Assembly (NCBI GenBank): GCA_016946835.1
Contig: JACVTC010000021.1
Location: 907,501 to 971,500 of the forward strand
Origin: Neocallimastix lanati (nom. inval.)
Taxonomy: Eukaryota; Neocallimastigomycota; Neocallimastigomycetes; Neocallimastigales; Neocallimastigaceae
Direction of reading: 5' to 3'
DNA length: 64,000 nt
Positions 23,484-34,366 of the stretch are shown here, one piece after another. How positions within the stretch are numbered: position 1 is the stretch's first letter; every line of letters begins with the position of its first letter. A program made the translations under genes and the position numbers. Below the pieces are notes generated by a model, which was not told the DNA's origin, made no database searches, and saw only the letters and a list, made by a program, of their open reading frames with translations.

Positions 23484-24360
23484 TAAATAATAAATAATAA
23501 TAATAATAATAATAATAATTATAAATAATAAGATTGTATTTTTGTATTTACAATAATAAGAAATTAACTTTTTTTTTAGTTAATTATTTATTCTTTTCTT
23601 TATTTTTATTATTTGTTTTATATTTATTTATATATATATATTTATTTATATATTTATATATTTATTTATATATTTATATATTTATTTATATATATATTTA
23701 TTTGTTTATTTGCTTATTTTCAAAATACCAATGCAATAAAATAAATAATATTATATTAATTAACCGTTGCTAGCGGTAACTACTTAAATAAATAAATACA
23801 TAAATAATAAATAAGTAAATAAATAAATATAAATAAATAGATAAATAATAAATAAATAAATATATAGATAAATAAAAAAATGAAAATTATGAAAAAATAA
23901 TATTAAACGTTAATTAATAATAAATTGTAATTAATATCAAATAATCAATATTTTAATCAATATTTTAATCAATAATATATTATAAATAGTCAATTCAATA
24001 CTACTATAATATATAATATAATATAATTTACGATATATTATTTTAAATATTTTTTAATGGTTATTTCATATATTAAAAATAAATAAAATAAAAATATAAA
24101 TAAAAAAGATTTTTTTATTTGTGTACCATAAATTTAAATAAAATCATTTAAATCTAATAAATATATTAAATATATTAAATATATTAATTATATTATATTA
24201 ATATTAAATAAATTAAACAGAATACTTCGATAGAATATATTTTATTATATATAAAATATATATAAAAAGAATTTTAATTATTTATTTATTTTTTATACAT
24301 TTATACATTTATTTATTTGTTATTTATTTATTTGTTATTTATTTATTTATTATTAATACA
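23327..24360. repeat. Intergenic microsatellites between element B and the rhomboid gene
   Basis: (TAA)n at about 23407-23520, (TTTATATA)n-like arrays at 23625-23705 and (AAAT)n near 23785-23880. A short hairpin ACCG-TTGCTAG-CGGT lies at about 23763-23777. No gene is supportable. Confidence 0.75.
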
Positions 24361-24450
24361 TTTATTTATTTATAGATTATCATTTATTTATTTATAGATA
24401 ATCATTTATTTATTTATAGATAATCATTTATTTATTTATAGATAATCATT
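24361..24450. repeat. 22-bp tandem repeat, four copies
   Basis: TTTATTTATTTATAGATAAT followed by CA repeats four times; the first copy has GATTAT in place of GATAAT. Confidence 0.8.
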
Positions 24451-25411
24451 TATTTATTTATTTATTTATTTTTCTCTTTAAAAATCTTTAAAAAAATTTT
24501 TTTAATTAGAACGAAACTCTCAACAATCAAAAAAAAAAAAAAAATAAAAAAAGAAAGATTTAAAAAGATTATTTAAAAAAAAATATTATTTTTTTTTTAG
24601 AAATTAATTGTTATTTATATAAATATAATATTCATATATATTTTTATATCATAATAGAATAATATATTGATTACATGAATAATTAGTATATCTATTAATC
24701 ATTAACAAAGATCAATTTTTAACATATACTATTTGTAAAATATAATTAATCTACTAATAAACTAATAAGATTAAAAAAACAAATTATAATATAAACTGTT
24801 GAACATAAAGAAAAAGAAAAAAGTAAAAGAAAAAAAAAAAAAAGAAATTAAGAAGTGTTTTTATATTTGATTAAAGGTATTTATATACATATATGTATTT
24901 TATATCAATATATCTAATTATCTAGTTATTTATCTATATATCTATGTATATATATATATTTTTTTTTTATATTTAATATTTATTTATTTACTAATCAAAA
25001 TTTTTTTTTTTTATATTGTTTAATTTTTATTTTCTTATTATATTTGTATAGATTTAAAAAAATCATATATAAAATATTCATAATTTAAATATTTTCAAAT
25101 CAAAATCAATTATAATAGATATAATAATAGATAGATATATAGTTAATAAATTTTTTTTTCTATAAAATAAATGGTTATTATATTTTTTATGTATATATAA
25201 ACTATAATTTATTATTATCCTAATTTCTTTATCAATATTCAATCAATATTATTAATATTATCGATATCAATATAATTATTAGAAGAAAAATATCATATTA
25301 TATATCATAATAGAAAAAATTCATATATAAATATATTTTAGTCAATAAAAAAAAAAATAAAAAATAAAAACAATAACAAAAAAATAAAATATAATATATA
25401 ATAAAAAAAAA
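24451..25411. other. Upstream region of the rhomboid gene
   Basis: A/T-rich, with no other gene visible. The last 80 bases before the start codon are an A-rich leader, as is common in this kind of genome. No TATA box can be singled out in such sequence. Confidence 0.5.
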
Positions 25412-27421
25412 ATGAATAATATTAGAAGAGGTTCAACATTTAAAACAATTCAAAGAAGTACAACTTTTAAAACAATTCAGAGAAGTGCTACTACTGCAAA
25501 AAAGACAATTAATAGAGCTGGTACTGGTGCTTGGCATTGGATTAATGCTGAAGATACAGAAGTCAGTGAAGCCAAACCTGTTGGTATTTCTTTCTTTCAA
25601 AGAAATGATACCATCAGAAAAATTAATGCTGCTGAAGAAGCTGAAAATTCTAGTTTAGGTGGTTCTAAATCTATTATAAGAAGAAAAACTACTAGAAGTA
25701 ATATCAATACACTCAGAAAAAAACCACGTCCAGCAGAAGCACTTCCTATGTACAGCAATGATGGTAAACATAATAAGAATTCTTACTATACAAATTTAGA
25801 AGATACTAATGGTTTATATGGTGATGATATTCAAAGACCAGAAGAATCGGCTTCCGGTAGTCATGGTCGTAAAAATAAAAAGAATGAAATTAATAGAGTA
25901 CCAACCGTTTTATACGATCCAGAAGTTCGTAAACAACTGGAAGAAATGCATCCACATAAACCTTATTTCTTAACAGTAGTCACAGCAATTCAAATTATTT
26001 GCGTAATAGCCACTTTGATTGTTAATATGATAAATTCTGGTTCACCTATAGCTCCATTAAAAAGAAATTTAATGATTGGTCCAGACGCTGGTGTAAGTAT
26101 TTTTTTTTTTTTTTTTTAAAAAAAAAAAATTCATAATAATAATAATAATATATATTCAATAATTTTTTTTTTTTTTCAACACAAATACTTATTAAAAAAA
26201 AATATTTTTAATATTTCCTTATTATATATATATATATTAATATTTTTTTTTCTTTAATTTTTCCTTATTAAATTATATAAATCTTAATAAAAAAAAATTT
26301 TTTTTTCTTTTTTTTAATTATTATTAAAATATATATCATTAGATTTTAATACATATGGGTGCTAGATATACACCATGTATGAAAGAAATTTATCCAAAAA
26401 ATACTACTTTTCAATGTGATGGTGGTATTAAAGGTAGTATTGTCAGTGGAAGTGAAACCTATTGTAGTTTAAGTGACTTTTGTGGTATGGGTATGAAACC
26501 TGGTGATGAACCAAATCAATGGTTCCGTTTTATTACACCAATCTTTTTACACGGTGGTGTCTTACATATTATATTTAATTTATTGTTCCAAGTTAGAACA
26601 GGATTTGATATGGAAAGAGATTATGGATCTTGGAGAATTGGTATTATTTATATGGCTACTGGTATTTTTGGTTTTGTTTTTGGTGGTTCAACTAATAAAT
26701 TATCAAGTGTTGGTTGTTCCGGTGCTTTATATGGTAATTATTTATATATATTTAAAGAAGATAATAATAAATAATAATTTTATCATTAAAAATACCAAAT
26801 CTATTTTTAAAAATAAATAGTTAAATTAATAACAACTATAATAATAAAAAAAAAAAAAAAAAAATAAAATAAAATAAATAATTATATTATTAAATATAAC
26901 AAATCTATTTTTATAAATAAAAAGTTAATAATAATGATAAAAATAAATAATAGTAATAATTATTAATGTTATTTTTTTTTTTTTTTTTTTTTATTTTATT
27001 AATTTATATAAAAAATATAAAATCAATATCAATAATAAAAATAATAGGTTTAATTGGTTGTCTTTTCCTTGATTTATTCCAAAGTTGGAAACTTATCATT
27101 AATCCTTGGAGAGAATTAGTAAAAATGATCATTGTTATTGTTGCCTCATTAAGTGTTGGTTTAATTAATATTATTGATAATTCAGCTCACGTTGGTGGTT
27201 TCATTACTGGAATTTTAACTGGTTTAATTTTCTTACCTACTATTTCATTTAGTAAATTAGATCTTAAGATTAAAAGAGGATCTATGATTGCTTCTATCTT
27301 CATTACCATCTATGTTTACTTCTGGGTATTCCGCTCCTTCTATTCTAATAATCATCCATGTAAATGGTGTAAATATATTAATTGTATTGATTATAAGGAT
27401 TGGTGTGCTAATTATGAATAA
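25412..27421 (+). CDS. Rhomboid family intramembrane serine protease (three exons)
   Basis: Exons 25412-26092, 26343-26733 and 27048-27421 join in frame to about 481 residues. Both introns are GT-AG: the first (26093-26342) starts GTAAGT and ends ATTAG, the second (26734-27047) splits a Gly codon. The N-terminal 185 residues are basic, disordered and cytosolic, with a repeated RSTTFKTIQRS motif. A first membrane segment (TVVTAIQIICVIATLIVNMI) precedes a Cys-containing loop and a six-segment rhomboid core. Catalytic signatures are HGGVLHIIFN in segment 2, the serine in GCSGALYG (about residue 353, codon 26718) and the histidine in SAHVGGF (about residue 405, codon 27188). The family cleaves membrane proteins inside the bilayer. 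The usual GASG reads GCSG, but the serine is intact, so it is probably active. This is the only clearly intact host gene in the window. Confidence 0.92.
26093..26342 (+). other. Rhomboid gene intron 1
   Basis: 250 bp, GTAAGT donor and ATTAG acceptor, phase 0, almost pure A/T with T runs. Splicing joins Gly (GGT) to ATT-TTA-ATA-CAT-ATG and restores the family's continuous sequence before GARYTPCM. Confidence 0.85.
26734..27047 (+). other. Rhomboid gene intron 2
   Basis: 314 bp, GTAATT donor and AATAG acceptor, phase 1. It interrupts the Gly codon right after the catalytic GCSGALY motif. Read-through would add low-complexity residues and a stop at 26772-26774. Confidence 0.85.
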
Positions 27422-28069
27422 GAAGTAAATTAAAAAAAAAAAAAAAGTTCATATACTTTTAAAACTAATTTATATTAATATAGAAAATGATAAAAAAAAA
27501 ATTATTACTATAAATATTAAAAATATAAAAATAATATATTTATTTATATATATATAGACATTGATATCCATTTATGAATAGATTTTTTTTATTATTATTA
27601 ATATTTTTTTTTAAAAAAAAAAATAAAAAAAAAAATAAAAATAAAAATTAATTTATTTTTTATTTATTATTATCAATACTTTTAAAAAAAATGTATATTT
27701 ATTTAGATAATAAATATTTATATATTTATATATATAAAAAAAAAATTATCGAATATCCATTATATTTAATTAGATGATAATTTAATAAAAATGGAATCTA
27801 ATTTTTTTTAATAAAAATAAAATAAAATAAAATAAAAATAAAATAAAATAAAAATAAAATAAAATAAATTAAAATAAAATAAATTAAAATAAAATAAAAT
27901 AAATCTTTTATTATTTATTATATTAATAAATAATAATTTTTAAAATATTCTACCTTTAGAAAAAATAGAATATATATATTATATATATTTAAGTACTGTT
28001 GTTATTGTATTAAATTAGAAAGACCATTATTTTATTATTAACTATTATTATTAAATATTAAAATACTTT
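27422..28069. other. Downstream region of rhomboid gene with (AAAAT)n repeat
   Basis: No gene. An (AAAAT)n/(AATAA)n pentamer array lies at about 27808-27903. Transcription of the rhomboid gene must end here, but no specific signal can be picked out. Confidence 0.6.
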
Positions 28070-28074
28070 GTATT

Positions 28075-28343
28075 TGTTAAAAATAATGATTCGTCATACA
28101 ATAAATAAATTAAAATAAAATATAAATTAATATAAATAATGAAATAATTTCATTGTATAAAAAAAGTATAAATACAAAAGGATATATTTTGTTTTTGAAA
28201 AATATAGATACAACCATAATAATATATATAAAAAATAGAATGCAATAATAAAATATATTAAAATAAAAAAACATGTCTTTAACAAAACTCTTAAATATCT
28301 TTTTAATAAAAATTGAGTGTCATCTAATTTTGTTCTTTTAACA
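28075..28343 (+). repeat. Element C 5' LTR, 269 bp
   Basis: Begins TGTTAAAAATAATG and ends TCTTTTAACA, with perfect TGTTAA/TTAACA termini. A TATA-like AAGTATAAATAC occurs near 28166. Confidence 0.95.
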
Positions 28344-28372
28344 GATTAAGAGTCTCAGTCATACCGATTGAG
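28344..28372 (+). promoter_or_regulatory. Primer-binding site matching an internal tRNA-Lys(CUU) segment
   Basis: The bases right after the LTR, GATTAAGAGTCTCA, are complementary to TGAGACTCTTAATC, the anticodon arm of a tRNA with anticodon CUU (stem TGAGA, loop CTCTTAA). The next bases (CATACCGATTGAG) match the complement of a D-arm (CTCAATCGGTA). Copia of Drosophila and Ty5 of yeast are known to prime from a tRNA cleaved in the anticodon region (initiator Met). Here the cleaved tRNA would be Lys. Confidence 0.65.
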
Positions 28373-28658
28373 AATTTCATAAAAGTTAAGTTTTAAATTT
28401 TCATTATAATTGCTTATTAATAAATAAACATAAATAAATAAACAATATCTTACAAATACTAATTTTTTTTTTTTTTATTTTTCTATTCTTTGAACATATA
28501 CAAATGAGAAATTACTCAATTTTGAAAATTATAAATAAACAGTAATTCTTCAAACGGATAAGTATTGAATATTAAAAACACATAAATCATTGAAAGATAA
28601 AAATCATAAAAAAAAAAGTAATAATAAAATAAAATAAATAAAACATAGTAAAGATAAG

Positions 28659-29004
28659 TCAGCTATAATATTTAAGCTGAAGTTTAAAAGATAAAGGAAA
28701 CAAAAATAAACAAATAATGTTTTTCACATTTAAGCTAAAATGCATATAAAGAAAGAATAAGAAAAATAAAGTCAGCTCTATAATTTTAAGCTGAAGGATA
28801 AAATAAAGAAATAAATAATATCCAAGGTCAGCTATTAATGTTTAAGCTGAAGGATATAAAGTAAAAGAGTATAAAATAAAAATATATATATTTATAATAT
28901 CTTAGGTCAGTTATAAATGTTTAAGCTGAAGGTTATAAATTAAAGGAATATAAAATAAAAAATATATATATAATATTTAAGGTCAGCTATAAATGATTAA
29001 GCTG
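28659..29004 (+). repeat. Array of TCAGCT...AGCTGA hairpins in the copia leader
   Basis: TCAGCT and AGCTGA arms with 11-nt loops recur at 28659-28680, 28772-28794, 28828-28850, 28907-28929 (left arm TCAGTT) and 28983-29004; a decayed copy lies near 28726-28740. Spacing is 56-113 bp. The surrounding words (AGGTCAGCTATAAATGTTTA and AGCTGAAGG) are also conserved, so the whole unit was duplicated. It lies between primer site and gag start, where packaging or translation-control RNA structures are common. Confidence 0.75.
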
Positions 29005-29562
29005 AAGGTTATAAATTAAAGGAGTATGAAATTAAACTAAAAATAGACATTTAAACAAAAAAAAATATAAACTTCAAATTAAATAATAAATTAAAAGGGA
29101 AATAATAATATAAATCGTTCAATATAATAATATTTTAATATAAATAAAAGCACTAAAAATAGAATTTTAATTATAAAATTGTTATCATTAATACTAACAA
29201 TATAACGAACCAATACAATAAAATTAATCATAGAAATAATATCATTTATAATGTACATATATATATAAAAAAAAAGGTTATTTTTAATATAAATATTTAT
29301 ATTAAAAGTTTTATTTATATTAATTTAATTTAACAAAAAGTCAAATGTGCAAATCAACATTCATCAATCCAATAAAAGGATTTATATTCATTATGAAAAT
29401 ATAAAATTTATTTATATACTTATTTATCCATATATATAATTATATCATTCGAAATGTATAAAAAAGACAACAAGAAAACTCATATTTTATTCTCCAATTT
29501 AAAAATATATATATATTGATTAAACCGTTTAAAACAATAATTACAGTATTAATTCATTCAAC
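29005..29562 (+). other. Rest of the element C leader
   Basis: A/T-rich untranslated leader up to the gag ATG. No further repeat or reading frame stands out. Its length (about 1.2 kb from LTR to gag with the hairpin array) is unusual for copia. Confidence 0.5.
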
Positions 29563-30126
29563 ATGCCAAGACCAGCTAGAAATAATAATTCTCGTCTTAT
29601 AGATATCACCAATGATATCTTACCCAAAGGGATTCAATTCAACTACTCGGAAAACTTCAACAATGTATGTGAACTAACTCTAGAAAATTTCCAATATTGG
29701 AGGACCAATATCCTATATCTACTTACTATCAATAATTTAGAAGAATATATTAGTTCCCCTATTGTGAAGAAACTTAAAAGACGCGATATCACGGACAATA
29801 TAGAAAACTATATAATAGACAATTTTGATGGGTCCTTAGTGTATGCTCCAAACACTACTAAGGAGGACATAAAGAAAGATATTCTCGTCAAGTGGATCAT
29901 TACCAACAGCCTCGGCGAAAAAACAAAAGCACTACTTAAGAGCCACAACAAAACCGCCTACCAAATGTGGCAATTTCTTCAAGAGTCTTTCACTTTAGGC
30001 GTTGAACATAAAAAGATGATCCTAAAACAAAAACTAAATTTATTAAAGTTCAACATGGAGGATGACATTCATATTTTTATCGCAAACCTCCAAAACATGA
30101 TAGAGGAATTAGAGAATATAGATTCC
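29563..30126 (+). CDS. Element C Gag, N-terminal part (frame broken at about 30127)
   Basis: Starts at ATG 29563 (MPRPARNNNSRLIDITN). It encodes the copia Gag region with the family's conserved features: a Trp-containing segment (NFQYWRTNILYLLTI), KWIITNSLGEKTK and MWQFLQESFTLG. The frame stays open to 30216, but after about 30127 it no longer matches Gag; the continuation is in the next frame. The shift lies inside a 16-bp perfect inverted repeat (30121-30136 with 30148-30163). Confidence 0.88.
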
Positions 30127-30127
30127 T

Positions 30128-31618
30128 ACCTTTACAATGGCAGACAATGTAAAGGTAGGAATCTTAGCCAGGGCCCTTCCAGAAGATTTAAAATGGATCA
30201 ATGTTTTTCAGTTTAATAATAATTGGAAAGAATGCTGTGCCTATGTGAAAAGACTGATTCCGGATATCGTATATTCGAGGTTAAAAGAAAAAGAGATACT
30301 AGAATTAAAGCCAAAAAACGTTTTTAACCTTCAAACCAAAAACAACCATATCCATAATAAATTAAACCACAAATTAAGACGAAGAAGGAATGGAAGATGC
30401 TTTCTTTGTGGAAAATACGGCCATTATCAAAAAGAGTGTTTCAAAAACAAAAGAAATAAAACTAAAAGGTTTAGTAAAAATAAATTAAACAAAAACAAAG
30501 AAAGAAAATGTAATCCTAACCCTTCAAGCAACAAACCAGTATATTCAATAGATGCTTCTAATAATTACAAAGATAATTATCAAGAGGATTTTATAAAAGA
30601 TTATAACTCGGAAAGTGCAATAGAAATTAATAGCATCGAGATTGATAATAATTACAACAAATTAACACGAGAAATAAATAATAACAATTTCATGATTTGG
30701 ATTCTCGATTCTGGTGCTTCAATAAGCACTACCAATGATATTAATTCCCTTATCAACCTCAAAAAGTGCAACACAAATATTATACTTGCCGATGGAAAAG
30801 AAATACGTTCAAGTTATATTGGAGACTTTGTTGGTTACATAGACGAACATAAATTTATCCTAAAGGATGTTTTTTACTCAAAATTTATCAAAAGAAACCT
30901 AATATCAATAAATCAATTGATTAAACAAAATTACAAAATAATATTCAACAACAATAATAATTCAACTCAAGCTATCATTTATAATGAAGATGGAAAAAGA
31001 ATTTATAATTCAATATCGGACAACAAAAACATTTTTAAACTTTTTATCTCAAAAAACCCATCTAAATTTACATATGATAATCAAAACAATAAATATGAAA
31101 TCAACATAGTGAAAATCAACAATTATAAAATGATGAACCTGTGGCATAGACGTCTTGGCCACTATGATATTTCAAAAATTAAAGACAAATTAAGCAACAT
31201 CAACATTAAAAATAACAAATGTTCCATTTGCATTAATTCAAAAATGAAAAATAAACCCTACAAACTTTCAACTAATAAAACTAATCAAATATTTGATCTA
31301 ATACATTTAGATTTGGTTGGTCCGATCACACCCTCTATTAACAATAATAAATATTTTCTATCCATCCTTGATGATTTTTCTCGCTTTGCATGGGTTATAT
31401 TTTCTGAAAATAAAACAGACATATTCAACAAATTTATTGTCTGGCACAACAACATATATAATACATTTAATATTAACGTTAAATCAATCAAGTCAGATAA
31501 TGGTAAAGAATTTAGCAATACTAATTTCCAAACATTTTGCCAAGAGAATGGAATAATCCATAACTTCACAGTTCCATATAATCCTTCCCAAAATGGAAAA
31601 GTCGAAAGACTTAACGGT
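30128..31618 (+). CDS. Element C Gag C-terminus, protease and integrase (middle segment)
   Basis: The frame continues Gag (GILARALPEDLKWINVF), then a CCHC zinc knuckle CFLCGKYGHYQKEC (30398-30439), a basic Asn-rich linker and the protease active site DSGA (30707-30718). The pre-integrase HHCC region has LWHRRLGHYD and CSICINSK. The integrase core has Asp at 31310, Asp at 31496 and Glu at 31604, 35 residues apart (DD35E). An extra base at about 31619 shifts the frame just after VERLNG; the continuation is in the third frame. The frame itself stays open to 31654 but is out of register there. Confidence 0.9.
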
Positions 31619-31619
31619 A

Positions 31620-33959
31620 ATCCTTATCTCTTCTGCAAAAGCTCTGTTAAATGAAGCGAAACTTAGTCGCCATTTTTGGGAGTACGCAGTAGATACAGCT
31701 AACTTTATCCATAATAGACTCCCTCATCAAGGCAATGAAAACAAAGTCCCTTACGAGATACTTTACAAAAAATCAGTTAATTATAATATATTTCGTGTTT
31801 TTGGATGCCGTGTGTATTTTTATGTTCCAAAAGAACTTCGCTCGAAATTCGACAACAACGCCCATCCTGGTGTCTTTATTGGTTACTGCAATAATACTAA
31901 TGCATATAAAATTTTCGATTTAATATATAACAAAATTGTTACCGCCGGTACTGTTGAATTCATGGAAAACGAACCCGGAAATCTGTTTTTATATCACTTC
32001 CCTACCAATAACGAATTCAGGGAGAGCAGTCATATAAAATTTTTAAAACAATATCCACATAGCAATCAATCAATTTACTTAGATAATAAATCGGATATTA
32101 ATATAAAATCAAAAGAAAATAAAATGAATAACAACATAGCAAATAATAATCAAATTTTTCACATACCTGACAATACAAGAAATAATAATATGAATAATAA
32201 TATTAGCAACAATATCAACAATAAAACCAAAAATAATACCAAAAATAACACCAACAATAATACCAACAATAATATCAATAACATTATCAACAACAACGAC
32301 GACAGTAACATATACATTAATATTGACAACAAAAATAATTACAATAATAAAAGAAAATTAAATAAACAAAATAATACAATAATAAAACGAAAAAAGATTA
32401 ACAATACGAAAACATCAAACTCAAAAACAAATAATCTAGTTGAACCATACAATTATAGAGATATATTCAAATTAAACGATAAAATACAATGGTTAAATTC
32501 GGTAAAAGAAGAACTAAACAATATGAGAAAACTTAATGTTTATACAATAGTAAAATCAGTACCCAATGGATCCAACGTTATTTCATCACGTTGGGTTTTC
32601 AAATATAAGAGAGATCCAAATGGCAACATAACAAAGAGAAAGGCTAGACTCGTTGCTAAAGGATATACTCAAGAATACGGAGTGGATTATAAGGAAACCT
32701 TCGCTCCAACTCTCAAACAAGACACAATCCGAATAATAACCGTGTTAGCCGTACAAAACAATTTTAATATTAAACAAATCGATATTAATTCAGCGTATCT
32801 AAATGCACCATTAAAAGAAGTTATCTACATGAAGACCCCCGAAGGAGATCCCTTATACGGCAAGTCATTCTGGAAATTAAACAAGGCTCTTTACGGCTTG
32901 AAACAAGCTGGTAAAGAGTGGAATGATAAACTAAATTCAGAACTTATAAAAATTGGATTCAAGAGACTTAAAAGTGAACCATGTGTATATGTCAAAATAA
33001 ATGAAAGAAACAAAATTGTATGTATATTATCTGTTTACGTTGACGATATACTTATAGCAGGTACAAATAAAGAAATTGATAATGTTAAAAATTCAATTAA
33101 AGAAAAATTTAATATAAAGGACATTGGAGACGTTGAATTCGTCATTGGTATTAAATTCACTAAAATATTAAATGGATACATTCTACATCAGTCTAGATAT
33201 ATAAATGATATTTTTAACAAATATAATATCAGTTCCCTCCTACCAACAAAGAACCTAATCCCAATTGAAAATCCAGAATTAAGAAATAAACCTTTCGATG
33301 AAACAAAATATAGAAGTGCAGTCGGGAGCTTATTATATTTAGCAATCTGTACGCGTCCTGATATATTATTTGCAGTCAGTAAAGCTTCTAGGAAGTCCAG
33401 TAAACCAACATTGGAAGATTGGAGCAATGTGATAAGAATATTTAGATATTTAAAATACACAAGGAATTATGGAATTAAAATTGAAAAAGGAATGAGTTTA
33501 AAAGTTTATGTAGACGCCGACTATGCTGGTGATCCTGGCACAAGAAAATCAACATCTGGTTTTCTTATAATGATGGGAAACACTCCAACAAGTTGGTTCT
33601 CAAAGTTACAACATTGTGTTTCCACTTCTACAACAGAAGCGGAATATTACAGCTTAAGTGAATGTGCAAAGCACACACTTTGGTATAGAAACTTTTTAAA
33701 TGAACTAAATATAAAATCAAACAACATCACAATTTATGTAGACAACAAAGCAACAATTTACAATAGTGAAAATCAATCAATCAATCCAAAATCAAAACAC
33801 ATAGATATCCGATACCACCATGTCAGAGATTTAGTTAATAAACAACTAATAAAACTAAAATATATTAAATCCAAAGATAACTTAGCAGATGGGTTTACTA
33901 AATATTTAAACAACACTCTTATGAATAAATTTAGAGACTCTATATTATCGAAATATTAA
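31620..33959 (+). CDS. Element C integrase C-terminus, RT and RNase H
   Basis: The frame picks up with LISSAKALLNEAKLSRHFW and the integrase C-terminal region (FGCRVYFYVPKELRSKF). An Asn-rich linker follows (about 32030-32420, poly-N from AAT/AAC runs). RT begins near 32440 (SRWVFKYKRDPNG; RKARLVAKGYTQEYGVDY) and has the catalytic box YVDD at 33036-33047. RNase H has DADYAGDPGTRKSTSGF, STTEAEYYSL and the C-terminal NLADGFTKYL before the stop at 33957-33959. All key residues are present, so this part could be active if expressed. Confidence 0.93.
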   Translation: MLISSAKALLNEAKLSRHFWEYAVDTANFIHNRLPHQGNENKVPYEILYKKSVNYNIFRVFGCRVYFYVPKELRSKFDNNAHPGVFIGYCNNTNAYKIFDLIYNKIVTAGTVEFMENEPGNLFLYHFPTNNEFRESSHIKFLKQYPHSNQSIYLDNKSDINIKSKENKMNNNIANNNQIFHIPDNTRNNNMNNNISNNINNKTKNNTKNNTNNNTNNNINNIINNNDDSNIYINIDNKNNYNNKRKLNKQNNTIIKRKKINNTKTSNSKTNNLVEPYNYRDIFKLNDKIQWLNSVKEELNNMRKLNVYTIVKSVPNGSNVISSRWVFKYKRDPNGNITKRKARLVAKGYTQEYGVDYKETFAPTLKQDTIRIITVLAVQNNFNIKQIDINSAYLNAPLKEVIYMKTPEGDPLYGKSFWKLNKALYGLKQAGKEWNDKLNSELIKIGFKRLKSEPCVYVKINERNKIVCILSVYVDDILIAGTNKEIDNVKNSIKEKFNIKDIGDVEFVIGIKFTKILNGYILHQSRYINDIFNKYNISSLLPTKNLIPIENPELRNKPFDETKYRSAVGSLLYLAICTRPDILFAVSKASRKSSKPTLEDWSNVIRIFRYLKYTRNYGIKIEKGMSLKVYVDADYAGDPGTRKSTSGFLIMMGNTPTSWFSKLQHCVSTSTTEAEYYSLSECAKHTLWYRNFLNELNIKSNNITIYVDNKATIYNSENQSINPKSKHIDIRYHHVRDLVNKQLIKLKYIKSKDNLADGFTKYLNNTLMNKFRDSILSKY

Positions 33960-34080
33960 TACGAATTTTTTTTTTCTCATTTTTGAGTTTTTTTTAAAAA
34001 AGGTTTCATCATATTCTTTAAGTGAATGTTTAAAATCTAACTTTTTTTCTTATTATTAAGTTTTTTTTTTTTTAGTTAGA

Positions 34081-34092
34081 TTTTTGGGGGAA
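34081..34092 (+). promoter_or_regulatory. Element C polypurine tract
   Basis: TTTTTGGGGGAA lies immediately before the 3' LTR, where plus-strand DNA synthesis is primed. The minus-strand copia copy has the related GAGGGGGAA at 57153-57161. Confidence 0.75.
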
Positions 34093-34361
34093 TGTTAAAA
34101 ATAATGATTCGTCATACAATAAATAAATTAAAATAAAATATAAATTAATATAAATAATGAAATAATTTCATTGTATAAAAAAAGTATAAATACAAAAGGA
34201 TATATTTTGTTTTTGAAAAATATAGATATAACCATAATAATATATATAAAAAATAGAATGCAATAATAAAATATATTAAAATAAAAAAACATGTCTTTAA
34301 CAAAACTCTTAAATATCTTTTTAATAAAAATTGAGTGTCATCTAATTTTGTTCTTTTAACA
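34093..34361 (+). repeat. Element C 3' LTR, 269 bp
   Basis: Same termini and length as the 5' LTR, with one visible base difference. Confidence 0.95.
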
Positions 34362-34366
34362 GTAAT

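Larger units (their letters stand above)
28075..34361 (+). mobile_element. Element C: nearly complete Ty1/copia retrotransposon
   Basis: 6287 bp with 269-bp LTRs that differ at one base (C at 28211 versus T at the matching site). The flanking 5-mers GTATT (28070-28074) and GTAAT (34362-34366) are a target duplication with one mismatch. It has a primer site complementary to an internal tRNA-Lys segment, a leader with hairpin repeats, and one polyprotein region (29563-33959, about 1464 codons) with Gag, protease, integrase, RT and RNase H in copia order. A T-rich tract ending in GGGGG (34081-34092) precedes the 3' LTR. Two single-base insertions (about 30127 and 31619) break the frame; removing both would give one continuous frame. 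Confidence 0.95.

Noticed and set aside
26503-26820. Alternative frame inside rhomboid exon 2
   Set aside because: It overlaps the conserved rhomboid frame, reads into intron 2 and lacks any family motif.
28659-29004. CRISPR-like reading of the spaced TCAGCT repeats
   Set aside because: Repeats are short, irregularly spaced, lie in a retrotransposon leader and form hairpins; spacers are related A/T sequence, not unique.
29563-31654. Ty1-like programmed +1 frameshift in element C
   Set aside because: The shift lies before the zinc knuckle inside Gag rather than at the Gag-Pol border, and a second shift exists in integrase, so mutation or sequencing error is a better explanation.
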